From NCBI RefSeq assembly GCF_003034995.1, contig NZ_PZKF01000013.1:1-64000 (forward strand): DNA of 64,000 nucleotides, in the 5' to 3' direction. Origin of the DNA: Phaeovulum veldkampii DSM 11550 (GTDB lineage: Bacteria; Pseudomonadota; Alphaproteobacteria; Rhodobacterales; Rhodobacteraceae). Positions 6,049 through 14,901 of this stretch are shown here, piece by piece (the stretch's first letter is position 1; every line of letters starts with the position of its first letter). Under the pieces are notes generated by a model. The model saw nothing but the letters and a program-made list of their open reading frames with translations, was not told where the DNA came from and made no database searches. The position numbers and the translations under genes were made by a program.

Positions 6049-8566
6049 CCGCCCCGCGACCTTGCACGTGGCCCTTGCGGGCCAGCAAAACGCCGGCAAG
6101 TCCACGCTGTTCAACCTGCTGACCGGCATGGCGCAGCATGTCGCCAACTATCCCGGCGTGACCGTTGACAAAAAGACCGGCAGCTACCGCGACGGGGCGA
6201 CCCGCGTCGAGGTGGTGGACCTGCCCGGCACCTATTCGCTGACCGCCTTTTCGCTGGAGGAGCGCGTGGCCCGCAGCTATCTGCTGGCCGAAGCCCCCGA
6301 TGTGGTCGTCAATGTGCTTGACGCCTCGAACCTGCGGCGCGGGCTTTACCTGACCTTTCAGCTTCTGGAACTGGGCTTTCCCACCATCATCGTGCTGAAC
6401 ATGATGGACATGGCCGCCCGGCGCGGGCTGGAGATTGATCTGGCCGCGTTGGAAACCCGGCTGTGCGTGCCGGTGGTGCCGGTGATCGGCCGCAAGGGCG
6501 AGGGCGCCGAGGCGCTGCGCGCCGCCATCCTGGGCGCCGCCGCAGCCCCGCGCCGGGGCGGGGCCAGCTTGAATTATGGCCTGCTGGAGCCCGCTGTGGC
6601 CGAGATTCAAGCAGCCCTCGCCGACCAGCCAGCGCTGGCAGGCTTGTCCGCGCGCTGGCTGGCGGTGAAACTGCTGGAGCAAGACGCCGAGGCCGAGCGT
6701 CTGCTGACCGACCGCCTGCCCGATACCCCAGACCTGCTGGCACGCGCGCAACAGGCCCGCGCGGCACATGAGGCGCGGCACGGCCGCAGCGCGGGTGACA
6801 CGATCAGCGCCGCACGCGACCAACTCGCCGGCGAGATCGTGGCGACCTGCATCACCGATACCAAGGCGGGCCATGTGCCGCTGTCCGAACGCATCGACCG
6901 GTTCCTGCTGAACCGCTGGCTGGCGCCGCTGTTCCTGACCGCCTCGATCTGGGTGATCTATCAATTGTCGATCGTGCAGGGCTATGAACTGACCAAGGTC
7001 ACATGGCCCTTTCTGGCGGGCCTGCGCAACCTTGCCGCCGACCTGCTGCCTGACGCGGGCTTTCTGTATGACCCGCAGAGCCGCGCGCTGGGGCTTTGGC
7101 TGGTGGATTCGGCCAATACGCTGCTGAACTATGTGCCGATCTTCCTGATCCTGTTCGCGCTGATCGCGATGCTGGAGGATTCGGGCTACATGGCGCGGAT
7201 CGCCTTTATCCTTGACCGGGTTCTGCATCGCTTTGGCCTGCACGGGCAATCGACCCTGCCGTTCATTCTGGCGGGCGTCTTTGCGGGCGGTTGCGCGGTG
7301 CCCGGCGTGATGGCGACCAAGGGTATCCCCGACCACCGGGCACGGATGGCCACCATCCTGACCGTGCCGTTCATGAACTGCATGGCGAAAATTCCGCTCT
7401 ACACACTGTTGATCAACATCTACTTCCCGCAGTCCAAGGGGCTGATGCTGTTCTATCTGTCCACCATCACCGTCATCGCGGCGCTACTGGTAGCCAAACT
7501 GTTGACCGTGTCGGTGCTGCGCAAGGAAGAAACCGCGCCCTTTGTCATGGAACTGCCGCATTACCATCTGCCCACCGTTTCAGGTGTTCTGCGCCGCGCG
7601 CTGGACCGGACCTGGATGTATATCCAGAAGGTCGGCACCACTGTTCTGGCAATTGCGGTGGTGATTTACTTCCTGCTGCAATTCCCCGGCGTCGCCCCCG
7701 ACCGGCAGGCGCAGTATCAGACTCGCGCCGAAACGGCGATCACACAGTTCTATGCCGCGATGGGCGAAAACCCGCATCGCACCGTGGTCGATGATCCGGC
7801 CCGTCTGGTCGAACTGGTCAATGTCTATACCGATTACCGGGCCGCCAAGCTGAACGCCCAAGGTCAGGTGGCCTCAGACAAGGTCGATGCAAAATATCTG
7901 GGCGCGCATCCCGAATTTGCGCCTTTCCTCGCCCGCGGCGGCGATGCCGATACCCGCGCGGCGGGCCGTGCGCTGAAACAACTGGCCGACGCCCGCAAGA
8001 CGCTGCGCCGAGAGATCAGGCAGGAAAAGATCGAAACCAGCCTGCTGGGCCAGATCGGCCGCGGGCTGGAACCGGTGACGCAATTTGCCGATTTCGACTG
8101 GAAGATCAATGTGGCGCTTCTGGCGTCATTCGCGGCGCGCGAAAGCAGTGTGGCCACGCTGGGCGTGCTGTTCGAACAAGACGAGGGCGAGAATACCACG
8201 CTGGAACAGCGCATGGGCGCCGAGCGTGCGGATCAGGGCTATACCGCGCTGACGGCGGTGGCGATCATGCTGTTTTTCGCCCTGTATCCGCCCTGCCTTG
8301 CCACCGTGATCATGGTCAGGATTCAGACCGACAGCTATCGCTGGATGGCCTTTTCGATCGTGTTTCCCACGATCCTCGGGCTGGCGGTGGCCAGTGCGGT
8401 GTTCACGCTGGGCACGATGCTTGACCTGACCGGGTTGCAGATGATGACGGCTGTCTATGTTACAGCACTGGGGCTGTTGCTGGTGGTGGGGCTGCCCAAG
8501 CCCACGCTGCGCCGCAGCCCCGCCCGCGGGCCACAAATTCGCCCGCAGATGGAGGACCGGCAATGA
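6035..8566 (+). CDS. feoB: Ferrous iron transporter FeoB
   Basis: FeoB is the inner-membrane Fe(II) permease with a cytoplasmic G-domain. The 843-residue protein has G1 at residues 16-23 (GQQNAGKS), G3 DLPGTYSL and the G4-type LNMMD. Then come the membrane domain with Gate-type cores (LPFILAGVFAGGCAVPG) and C-terminal helices. A hydrophilic stretch of ~120 residues (from ETAITQFYAAMG to about the start of FDWKINVALLASF) makes it longer than the ~773 residues of the E. coli protein. The start is TTG, inside the feoA 3' end. No upstream ATG fits, and the G1 motif position supports this start. The overlap suggests coupled translation. Confidence 0.97.
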   Translation: MNTPDRPATLHVALAGQQNAGKSTLFNLLTGMAQHVANYPGVTVDKKTGSYRDGATRVEVVDLPGTYSLTAFSLEERVARSYLLAEAPDVVVNVLDASNLRRGLYLTFQLLELGFPTIIVLNMMDMAARRGLEIDLAALETRLCVPVVPVIGRKGEGAEALRAAILGAAAAPRRGGASLNYGLLEPAVAEIQAALADQPALAGLSARWLAVKLLEQDAEAERLLTDRLPDTPDLLARAQQARAAHEARHGRSAGDTISAARDQLAGEIVATCITDTKAGHVPLSERIDRFLLNRWLAPLFLTASIWVIYQLSIVQGYELTKVTWPFLAGLRNLAADLLPDAGFLYDPQSRALGLWLVDSANTLLNYVPIFLILFALIAMLEDSGYMARIAFILDRVLHRFGLHGQSTLPFILAGVFAGGCAVPGVMATKGIPDHRARMATILTVPFMNCMAKIPLYTLLINIYFPQSKGLMLFYLSTITVIAALLVAKLLTVSVLRKEETAPFVMELPHYHLPTVSGVLRRALDRTWMYIQKVGTTVLAIAVVIYFLLQFPGVAPDRQAQYQTRAETAITQFYAAMGENPHRTVVDDPARLVELVNVYTDYRAAKLNAQGQVASDKVDAKYLGAHPEFAPFLARGGDADTRAAGRALKQLADARKTLRREIRQEKIETSLLGQIGRGLEPVTQFADFDWKINVALLASFAARESSVATLGVLFEQDEGENTTLEQRMGAERADQGYTALTAVAIMLFFALYPPCLATVIMVRIQTDSYRWMAFSIVFPTILGLAVASAVFTLGTMLDLTGLQMMTAVYVTALGLLLVVGLPKPTLRRSPARGPQIRPQMEDRQ

Positions 8567-8784
8567 CCCCAACCACCCCCACCCTCGATCTGGCGGCCGA
8601 GGCCGGGATCAGCACCCCCGAATATGTCCTGATCGGGCTGGTCGTGCTGGCGGCGCTGATCTTTCTGGTTCGTCGGGTCTATCACCGCAAATCAGGCTGC
8701 CCCGGCTGTTCGGGCTGCGCGGGAGAGGGGCCCTGCATGATGGTGCCCCCTGCCCTGCGCGACCCGCCCGAGGGCAACCGCTGA
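8563..8784 (+). CDS. Cys-rich small membrane protein associated with FeoB
   Basis: A 73-residue protein with one membrane segment (about residues 21-37, YVLIGLVVLAALIFLVR). A cytoplasmic-looking tail carries CPGCSGCAGEGPC: Cys46, Cys49, Cys52 and Cys58. It starts at ATGA overlapping the feoB stop. Short Cys-rich proteins after feoB are known as the FeoB-associated Cys-rich family, proposed to help FeoB, possibly by binding iron or sensing redox. Its start and coupling to feoB are firm; its role is inferred from the family. Confidence 0.85.
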   Translation: MTPTTPTLDLAAEAGISTPEYVLIGLVVLAALIFLVRRVYHRKSGCPGCSGCAGEGPCMMVPPALRDPPEGNR

Positions 8785-8840
8785 GGCTTGCCCTTCGGGC
8801 AAAGCTGCCTAAAGTCCGGGCATCGAAGGAAAGGACCGTC

Positions 8841-9677
8841 ATGCCCCGCCCCAGCCCCGCCGAAATCCGCGCCGCGCGCGCCGAAAACACCACCGCGCGC
8901 GAACGCGACTTTGCCACCCATCACGGCATCACCGAGGCCGACCTGCTGGCCGCCCATGTGGGCCGGCACGACGACACCGAAATCACCCGGATCGTGGCCG
9001 CACCCGACCGGTTGCTGCCGCCGCTGGCGGCTTTCGGCGATCTGATGGGGCTGACCCGCAACGACAGTTGCGTGATTGAAAAGACCGGCCGCTATGGCGG
9101 TTCTGACAACCGCGTGGCGCTGGAAATCCGGCCCGAACATTGGGTGCAGGGCTTTGCGATGGCACGCGAGGTGTCGGGCGGCACCCGTCACAGCCTTCAG
9201 GTCTTTGATGCGGCGGGGGATTCGGTCCACAAGGTGTTTCTGATGGAAGGTCAGGACGCGACCGGATGGGCCGCAATGGTAGCCGCCCTCGCCCTGCCCG
9301 AGCAGTCTGACGCGCTGCCTCCGGCCTGCCCACGCCCGGCCCCCGTGGCGGCACCGGCCATTGGCCGGGAACTGCCCGCAGGTGCAGCGGAACGGCTGAT
9401 GAAGGCCGCCGCCGAGGCGGGCGTGCCGGTCAGTTTCCGGGTCGGCAACCGCGGCTGCACCGGCAGCTTCGCAGGGCTGATCCACAAGGTGGTGCCCTAT
9501 GGGCCGTGGATGAACGTGCTTGATCCGGGGCTGGAGCTGCACCTGCGGTCCGACCATATCGCCGCGGTGCGGGCCGACGGCGAAACAGTGCGCGCCACCG
9601 GCAAAGATGGTGCGCTGATCATCGAGATGGGGGGCCTCGCCCCCGGTTGGGCCGACCTGCTGGCCGCCGAGGGCTGA
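8841..9677 (+). CDS. HemS/HmuS-like haem-utilisation protein, shortened
   Basis: The N-terminal repeat is typical of the HemS/ChuS family: LTRNDSCVIEKTGRYGG, then SLQVFDAAGDSVHKVFL. The second repeat keeps NRGC and GPWMNVLDPGLELHLRSDHI. Family proteins bind haem in the cytoplasm and degrade or traffic it. At 278 residues it is about 65 shorter than usual. Where the family has its axial haem histidine (C-x3-H after NRG) this protein reads CTGSFAG (206-212), with Phe210 in place of His. The ATG at 8841 follows AAGGAAAGGA. It may be an altered haem-binding or non-enzymatic member. No haem receptor or ABC transporter genes are nearby. Confidence 0.75.
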   Translation: MPRPSPAEIRAARAENTTARERDFATHHGITEADLLAAHVGRHDDTEITRIVAAPDRLLPPLAAFGDLMGLTRNDSCVIEKTGRYGGSDNRVALEIRPEHWVQGFAMAREVSGGTRHSLQVFDAAGDSVHKVFLMEGQDATGWAAMVAALALPEQSDALPPACPRPAPVAAPAIGRELPAGAAERLMKAAAEAGVPVSFRVGNRGCTGSFAGLIHKVVPYGPWMNVLDPGLELHLRSDHIAAVRADGETVRATGKDGALIIEMGGLAPGWADLLAAEG

Positions 9678-9680
9678 GGC

Positions 9681-11282
9681 TTACTTGCGCATGATGCGGC
9701 CGTCGGTGAAGGGCGCATAGGCGCCCAGCCTGGCCATGTATTCGGCAGTCACATCGGCCAGATCGGGGCCGAAGTCATAGGCATTCATCCCGTCGGCTGC
9801 GAACATGCGGTAGCCATCACCGCCCATCCGCACATAGTTGTTGGTGACAACGCCATAGACCCTGCCCGGCTCGATCGGCACCCAGGCTCCGCCGTCGGCG
9901 ACCAGCACATCGGACACCCGCGCCCCAACCGGCGCCGCGGGATCAAAGCTGTATTTCAGCCCCGCCACCTGAGCAAACCGGCCCGCGGCCTCGTCATACT
10001 GGCTGACGCCGTTTTCCAGCGCCTTCACAATGGTTTCGCCGGTGGCCTGAAAGGTAGACAGCGTGTTCTGGAACGGCAGCACCGTCAACACCTCGCCCAT
10101 CGTCACCTCGCCCGCCTCGATCGAGGCCCGCAGGCCGCCGCCGTTCTGGATTGCGATTGTCACGCCCTGATCCTTGACCCGGTCCAGCATCGCCTCGGCC
10201 ACCAGGTTGCCCATCTGGCATTCCACCGCACGGCAACTGTTGCGGCTGCCGTCGATATCGGCCGAGGCCGCCGCCACCACCTTGGTTTTCAGCGCCTCGA
10301 TCGGGGCACCCATTTCCCTGACCCGCGCCGCAATCTGCGGGTCGGGTGTGACCGAGGCATCCAGCAGGATCGTATCCCCCCCGGCATGGATCAACGTGCC
10401 CGCATCGTCAAAGATCAGTTCCAGATGGCCGAGGTATTTCGAATAGGCATAGGCCTGCACCACCGGCACCATGCTGCCATTACCGGTATCGACCCAGGTC
10501 GGATAGGCCCCCTCCCGGTCGGGATCGGAGGCCGAAAGATAGGTGTGCGAATGCCCGCCCACCACGGCATCCAGCCCCGGCACCGCCGCCGCAATGTCCT
10601 GATCCTTTTTATAGCCCACATGGGTCAGGGCGATGATCTTGGTCACCCCTTCGGCCTCCAGCGTGGCCACGTCGGCAGACAGCGCGTCGATTTCATCCTG
10701 AAAGATCACGTCGGGGCCGGGGCTGGCGGTATCGACCGTATCGGTCGCCAAGGCCGAGACGATGCCGATCTTTTCGCCCCCCACCTCGATAACCGTATGA
10801 TCGGCAACCTTGCCCTTCAGCAGGGCCGAGCGCGACAGATCGAGGTTGCCCGACACGATCGGAAAATTCACCTTGCCGATCAGCCCCTCCAGCCCCTCGG
10901 GGCCGTCGTCGAATTCGTGGTTGCCCACCGCCATCGCGTCGAACCCGATGGCATTCATGAACTCGGCCACCTCGGCGCCCTTGTAGGTGGTGTAATACAG
11001 ACTGCCCTGAAACTGGTCGCCCGCATCCAGAACGATCACGTTTTCGCCCGCAGCCGTCAGGCTGTCGCGCAAGTCGGTGATCTTGGTCGCCAGTCGGGCG
11101 ATGCCGCCAAAGCATTCGCCCTTGGCCTCGGTTTCCGCATCACAGGTGCTGTCGAACTTGTTGATCGCTTCGATCCGGCTGTGCATGTCGTTGATATGCA
11201 GAACATGCAGCCGGTATTCGGCCGCAGCCGGACCGGCACAGATCGCCAAAACAGCGACCGAAGACAAAAAGCGCGCAGACAT
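9681..11282 (-). CDS. Exported 5'-nucleotidase / UshA-type metallophosphoesterase
   Basis: A 533-residue periplasmic enzyme that would release phosphate from nucleotides or cyclic nucleotides. The signal peptide is MSARFLSSVAVLAICAGPAAA, and GGAGGG upstream supports the start at 11282. The N-terminal metallophosphoesterase domain has the full set of metal motifs: LHINDMHSR, DAGDQFQGS, GNHEFDDG, THVG and GGHSHT. The C-terminal nucleotidase domain has IQNGGGLR, PFQNTLST and TNNYVRMGGDGY. Both domains look intact. The exact substrate (5'-nucleotide, sugar nucleotide or 2',3'-cyclic nucleotide) cannot be read from the sequence. Confidence 0.9.
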   Translation of the reverse strand: MSARFLSSVAVLAICAGPAAAEYRLHVLHINDMHSRIEAINKFDSTCDAETEAKGECFGGIARLATKITDLRDSLTAAGENVIVLDAGDQFQGSLYYTTYKGAEVAEFMNAIGFDAMAVGNHEFDDGPEGLEGLIGKVNFPIVSGNLDLSRSALLKGKVADHTVIEVGGEKIGIVSALATDTVDTASPGPDVIFQDEIDALSADVATLEAEGVTKIIALTHVGYKKDQDIAAAVPGLDAVVGGHSHTYLSASDPDREGAYPTWVDTGNGSMVPVVQAYAYSKYLGHLELIFDDAGTLIHAGGDTILLDASVTPDPQIAARVREMGAPIEALKTKVVAAASADIDGSRNSCRAVECQMGNLVAEAMLDRVKDQGVTIAIQNGGGLRASIEAGEVTMGEVLTVLPFQNTLSTFQATGETIVKALENGVSQYDEAAGRFAQVAGLKYSFDPAAPVGARVSDVLVADGGAWVPIEPGRVYGVVTNNYVRMGGDGYRMFAADGMNAYDFGPDLADVTAEYMARLGAYAPFTDGRIMRK

Positions 11283-11400
11283 GACACCCTCCACAGACGT
11301 GACAGATCGCCCCACTGTGCGGCCGGGGGCGCAATCTGTCAAAGGTTGCCTGTCCAAGCACGGGATTGACCAATCCCGGAGCACAAGGCATCAGGGGGCC

Positions 11401-11739
11401 ATGCTGATCTACAAGATTTTCCGCCGCCCCGAATGGGATGCCTTCCGCGCCGCAGGCGAAACCTCCGGGGCGCCGGTGGACCTTGCCGACGGGTTCATCC
11501 ATTTTTCCACCGCGGCGCAGGTGGTGGAAACCGCCGCGCGCCATTTCGCCACCGAAAGCGATCTGGTGCTGGTGGCCTTCGAGGCCGAGGCGCTGGGACC
11601 TGCCCTGCGCTGGGAACCCTCTCGCGGCGGGGCGCTGTTCCCGCACCTTTACCGCCCGCTGCGGCTCTCTGAGGTGGTCTGGGACCGCTCGCTGCCTCTG
11701 GGCGCCACCGGCCACATCTTTCCCGAGGCATTGGTATGA
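11401..11739 (+). CDS. DUF952 family protein
   Basis: A 112-residue soluble protein: [35 protein letters not shown] and the C-terminal [14 protein letters not shown] fit the DUF952 family. FIHFS is its most conserved piece. The ATG at 11401 begins a clean domain; the longer open frame upstream is antisense to the nucleotidase signal region. It overlaps pyrD by four bases. Its function is unknown; pairing with pyrD in related genomes is something I recall, not something the sequence proves. Confidence 0.8.
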   Translation: MLIYKIFRRPEWDAFRAAGETSGAPVDLADGFIHFSTAAQVVETAARHFATESDLVLVAFEAEALGPALRWEPSRGGALFPHLYRPLRLSEVVWDRSLPLGATGHIFPEALV

Positions 11740-12794
11740 GGCTGATTGACCGTCTGGGCCTTGCCGCATTGCACCGGATGGACCCGGAACTGGCGCATGA
11801 CTTGTCGCTGCGCGCATTGCGCGCGGGGCTGGTGCCCTGCCCCGGCCCGGTCACATCGCCGCGGCTGGCCTGCCGGGTCGCGGGGCTGGACCTGCCCAAC
11901 CCGGTCGGGCTTGCCGCAGGCTTTGACAAGAACGCCGAGGCGGTTCCGGCACTGATGCGCGCGGGCTTCGGCTTTCTGGAGGTTGGCGCGGCGACGCCCC
12001 GGCCGCAGCCCGGAAACCCGAAGCCCCGGCTGTTCCGGCTGGCCGAGGATCGCGCGGCGATCAACCGTTTCGGCTTCAACAACGAAGGCGTCACGGTGAT
12101 CGCAGCGCGGCTGGCAGGGCGCCCCAGTGGCGTGCCGGTGGGCCTGAACCTGGGCGCCAACAAGGACAGCACCGACCGCGCCGCCGATTTCGCCGCCGTG
12201 CTGCGCGCAGCCGGCGCGCAGGTGGATTTCGCCACCGTCAACGTCTCGTCGCCCAATACCGAGCGGCTGCGCGACCTTCAGGGCAAGGCGGCGCTGGCGG
12301 GTCTTCTGGCGGGAGTGATGGCCGCGCGCGCGGGCCTTGATCGCCCGGTGCCGGTGTTTCTGAAGATCGCCCCCGATCTTTCGCCCGCCGAACTGGACGA
12401 CGTGGCCGAGGTTGCGCTGGGCGCCGGGGTCGACGGGATCATCGCCACCAACACCACCCTGTCGCGCGATGGCTTGCGCAGCGCCCATGCCGGGCAGGGC
12501 GGAGGGCTGTCAGGCCAGCCGCTGTTCGAGAAATCGACCCGCGTTCTGGCGCAGCTGTCGGTGCTGGTCGAGGGGCGGCTGCCGCTGATCGGTGTGGGCG
12601 GCGTGGCCAGTGCCGAACAGGCCTACGCCAAGATCCGCGCGGGCGCGGCGGCGGTGCAGCTCTATACCGCACTGGTCTATGGCGGGCTGGGGCTTGCAGC
12701 CGAGATCGCGCAGGGGCTGGACGCGCTACTGGCGCGTGACGGCTTTGCCAGCGTGGCCGATGCGGTGGGAACCGGGCGGTCAGACTGGCTCTGA
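11736..12794 (+). CDS. pyrD: Dihydroorotate dehydrogenase (quinone), class 2
   Basis: PyrD oxidises dihydroorotate to orotate, passing electrons through FMN to quinone at the inner membrane; it is the fourth step of pyrimidine synthesis. The 352-residue length and the amphipathic N-terminal part ([22 protein letters not shown]) fit class 2. Motifs seen are [37 protein letters not shown] with the class 2 catalytic serine, [10 protein letters not shown] and [12 protein letters not shown] for FMN phosphate binding. Other pyrimidine genes in the window (pyrB and a pyrC-like gene) lie 22 kb away. Confidence 0.96.
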   Translation: MRLIDRLGLAALHRMDPELAHDLSLRALRAGLVPCPGPVTSPRLACRVAGLDLPNPVGLAAGFDKNAEAVPALMRAGFGFLEVGAATPRPQPGNPKPRLFRLAEDRAAINRFGFNNEGVTVIAARLAGRPSGVPVGLNLGANKDSTDRAADFAAVLRAAGAQVDFATVNVSSPNTERLRDLQGKAALAGLLAGVMAARAGLDRPVPVFLKIAPDLSPAELDDVAEVALGAGVDGIIATNTTLSRDGLRSAHAGQGGGLSGQPLFEKSTRVLAQLSVLVEGRLPLIGVGGVASAEQAYAKIRAGAAAVQLYTALVYGGLGLAAEIAQGLDALLARDGFASVADAVGTGRSDWL

Positions 12795-12850
12795 CTGCGT
12801 CAGGAGGCGGTCTACCCGCTTCGCGCCCGCATCCCATCACCCCCCGAAAC

Positions 12851-12864
12851 ATATTTCAGCCAAG
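12851..12864 (-). repeat. Copy 1 of a 14-base 3'-end motif (CTTGGCTGAAATAT)
   Basis: Read on the minus strand, CTTGGCTGAAATAT overlaps the last codons and TGA stop of the ArsR gene and is followed by GTTTCGGGGGG. An identical 14-mer lies just after plsY (37872-37885), also in the sense direction of its upstream gene and also followed by a G run. Confidence 0.8.
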
Positions 12865-13257
12865 GCGCGGGGGCTCATCGGCATGTTCGGCCAGTTCGGT
12901 TTCCAGAAACCGCTCGAACGCGTCCAGATCGACCGGGTCGAACTGGCCGAAGCCCTGCATCCAGACCGAGGCGGCGCGCATCGCATCGGGGTCAAGCTTG
13001 CACCATTTCAGCCGCCCGCGCTTTTCCTGCGCGATCAGCCCGGCTTCGGCCAGGATGCCCAGATGCTTGGAAATCGCTGCAAGCGACATTGAAAACGGCG
13101 CCGCCACATCGGTCACCGCCATGTCATCCTCCAGCAACATGGTCAGGATCGCCCGCCGCGTCGGGTCGGCAAGGGCGGCAAAGATGGCGTCAAGATCGGG
13201 GGGGCAGCGCGCGGTCATGGCCGAGTGTTGCGGCAGGCGCGACAGATCGTCAACCAT
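12856..13257 (-). CDS. ArsR-family winged-helix regulator
   Basis: A 133-residue DNA-binding protein with the ArsR winged helix: AALADPTRRAILTMLLED, then MSLAAISKHLGILAEAGLIAQ and the wing EKRGRLKWCKLD. It lacks the paired cysteines of metal-sensing members, so it more likely senses something else or acts as an activator. The C-terminal part (ASVWMQGFGQFDPVDLDAFERFLE) resembles members that work with SRPBCC/AHSA1 genes, but no such partner is next to it. It is divergent from the atp operon, 188 bases away. Confidence 0.85.
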   Translation of the reverse strand: MVDDLSRLPQHSAMTARCPPDLDAIFAALADPTRRAILTMLLEDDMAVTDVAAPFSMSLAAISKHLGILAEAGLIAQEKRGRLKWCKLDPDAMRAASVWMQGFGQFDPVDLDAFERFLETELAEHADEPPRLG

Positions 13258-13387
13258 CCGGTTGAATATGACTTTGCCGCCGGATCCGCGCCTTAACCGG
13301 CCCCGGCGCCCGACAGCCCCAAAAGGCCTATCTACAAGCCACTGTTTTGATTTGATTTATACAATTCGATCCGGGCTGGATCGGCGC

Positions 13388-13416
13388 TTGACTCAGGGGG
13401 CGGTGCCGCTTAGGAA
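13388..13416 (+). promoter_or_regulatory. Candidate promoter of the Fo ATP synthase operon
   Basis: TTGACT (13388-13393) is followed after 17 bases by TAGGAA (13411-13416), which is 30 bases before atpI. The -35 is good; the -10 matches only half of the consensus. It is the best candidate in the interval between the ArsR gene and atpI. Confidence 0.35.
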
Positions 13417-13445
13417 ACCTGCGACTATGTGCGGGGACACGACCC

Positions 13446-13787
13446 ATGCCCATCGACCCATCTGACGGACCCGATCCCGAGCGGCTGAAGCAGCTTGAGG
13501 CACGGCTGTCAGAGGCGAAGAAGGCGCTGGAGCCTGAGACACGCACGGACGGAGCCTTTGCCAAGGCCAATATGGGCTGGCGAATGGTGATAGAACTGGT
13601 TTCGGGGCTGGGGATAGGCTTCGGCATCGGATACGGGCTGGATGCGCTGTTTGGCACATTGCCCCTGTTCATGATGCTGTTCACCCTTCTTGGCCTCGCG
13701 GCGGGTGTGCGGGTGATGCTGCGAACCGCCAAGGAAATGAGCGTGGAACGTCAGGCAGACAACTCTGCCGGGGAAGAGGGAAGATAG
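13446..13787 (+). CDS. atpI: AtpI-like protein of the Fo operon
   Basis: A 113-residue protein with a charged, coiled N-terminus ([21 protein letters not shown]) and two membrane helices ([21 protein letters not shown] and [19 protein letters not shown]). This matches the AtpI/AtpQ-type proteins that head alphaproteobacterial Fo operons and assist c-ring assembly or Mg2+ supply. It is not a subunit of the finished enzyme. It stands two bases before atpB. Confidence 0.85.
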   Translation: MPIDPSDGPDPERLKQLEARLSEAKKALEPETRTDGAFAKANMGWRMVIELVSGLGIGFGIGYGLDALFGTLPLFMMLFTLLGLAAGVRVMLRTAKEMSVERQADNSAGEEGR

Positions 13788-13789
13788 AC

Positions 13790-14539
13790 GTGGCAACGGA
13801 AGAAGCAAGCAGCGGGCTCGTGTTCCATCCGATGGACCAGTTCATCGTGAAACCGCTCTTCGGGGAGGGTCCGATCCACTGGTATACCCCCACCAATGCC
13901 ACCCTGTGGATGGCGCTGACGGTCCTGGCGATCGTGGCGCTGCTGGTCTGGGGCACCCGCGGTCGCGCTGTGGTGCCGACCCGCACCCAGTCGGTGGCCG
14001 AACTCGCCTATGGCTTTGTCCACAAGATGGTGGTCGATGTCACCGGCAAGGACGGGCTGAAATACTTCCCCTATATCTTCACGCTGTTCCTGTTCATCGT
14101 CTTCGCGAACTTTCTGGGCCTGCTGCCCAAGTCGTTCTCGACCACCTCGCATGTTGCGGTGACGGCGGTTCTGGCGCTGCTGGTGTTCTGCACCGTCACG
14201 GCGATCGGCTTTATCAAACATGGCGCGCATTTCCTTGAACTGTTCTGGGTTTCCTCGGCCCCCTTGGGCCTGCGCCCGGTGCTGGCGGTGATTGAGGTCA
14301 TTTCCTACTTTGTGCGCCCGCTCAGCCATTCCATCCGTCTTGTCGGCAACGTCATGGCGGGCCATGCGGTGATCAAGGTGTTTGCCGCTTTCGCCGCCGT
14401 CGCCGTGATCTCGCCTTTGTCGATCGTGGCGATCAGCGCGATGTATGGCCTCGAAGTGCTGGTGTCCTTTATCCAGGCTTACGTCTTCACGATCCTGACC
14501 TGCGTCTATCTGCGCGATGCCCTGCATCCGCACCACTAA
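13790..14539 (+). CDS. atpB: ATP synthase Fo subunit a
   Basis: Subunit a forms the two proton half-channels against the c-ring. The 249-residue membrane protein has the conserved fourth-helix block [19 protein letters not shown] containing the essential arginine (SIRLVGN), and [20 protein letters not shown] near the end. The start is GTG at 13790, two bases after the atpI stop, with GAAGAGGGA in front. No ATG gives a better N-terminus. Confidence 0.97.
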   Translation: MATEEASSGLVFHPMDQFIVKPLFGEGPIHWYTPTNATLWMALTVLAIVALLVWGTRGRAVVPTRTQSVAELAYGFVHKMVVDVTGKDGLKYFPYIFTLFLFIVFANFLGLLPKSFSTTSHVAVTAVLALLVFCTVTAIGFIKHGAHFLELFWVSSAPLGLRPVLAVIEVISYFVRPLSHSIRLVGNVMAGHAVIKVFAAFAAVAVISPLSIVAISAMYGLEVLVSFIQAYVFTILTCVYLRDALHPHH

Positions 14540-14590
14540 GGCGCACGTCTTAACCTACTCAGCCAATTCCAACCTCAAGGAGTGACGAAC

Positions 14591-14827
14591 ATGGAAGGCG
14601 ATATCGTTCAAATGGGTGCCTACATCGGTGCTGGCCTTGCCTGCATGGGCATGGGTGGTGCGGCCATCGGCGTGGGCAACGTGGCGGGGAACTTCCTGTC
14701 GGGCGCGCTGCGCAACCCCTCGGCCGCTCCGGGCCAGACCGCGATGCTGTTCATCGGCATCGCCTTTGCCGAAGCCTTCGGGATCTTCTCGTTCCTCGTC
14801 GCGCTTCTGCTGATGTTCGCCGTCTGA
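14591..14827 (+). CDS. atpE: ATP synthase Fo subunit c
   Basis: The 78-residue proteolipid forms the rotor ring. It has two helices with a Gly-rich first one ([19 protein letters not shown]), the polar loop RNPSA, and the proton-carrying Glu61 in [12 protein letters not shown] take the ATG at 14591, since AAGGAG lies nine bases before it; the in-frame GTG at 14582 overlaps that site. The sequence is close to that of Rhodobacter species. The residues around Glu61 give no sign of a sodium-type ring, so proton use is expected. Confidence 0.97.
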   Translation: MEGDIVQMGAYIGAGLACMGMGGAAIGVGNVAGNFLSGALRNPSAAPGQTAMLFIGIAFAEAFGIFSFLVALLLMFAV

Positions 14828-14847
14828 TCCTTCCTTTTCCTTGCGGT

Positions 14848-14880
14848 CGGGTGGGCCCTTGCGGGGCCCATCCGGTTTCT
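14848..14880 (+). terminator. Stem-loop after atpE, possible attenuator
   Basis: An 11-bp stem (CGGGTGGGCCC 14848-14858 with GGGCCCATCCG 14864-14874, one G-T pair) has a 5-base loop and is followed by a weak T-rich tract (TTTCTT). It lies between atpE and atpF'. A partial terminator or an mRNA-protecting structure here could help raise c-subunit output over the peripheral-stalk subunits. Confidence 0.6.
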
Positions 14881-14901
14881 TGAAGGGTCCAGGGGGACGA
14901 C

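Noticed and set aside
8788-8802. Terminator between the Cys-rich FeoB partner and the HemS-like gene
   Set aside because: TTGCCC-TTC-GGGCAA gives only a 6-bp stem and no T tract follows; it may be a weak RNA structure.
9994-11369. Long plus-strand open frame antisense to the nucleotidase gene
   Set aside because: It reflects high GC third positions of the real gene on the other strand and has no domain or ribosome site.
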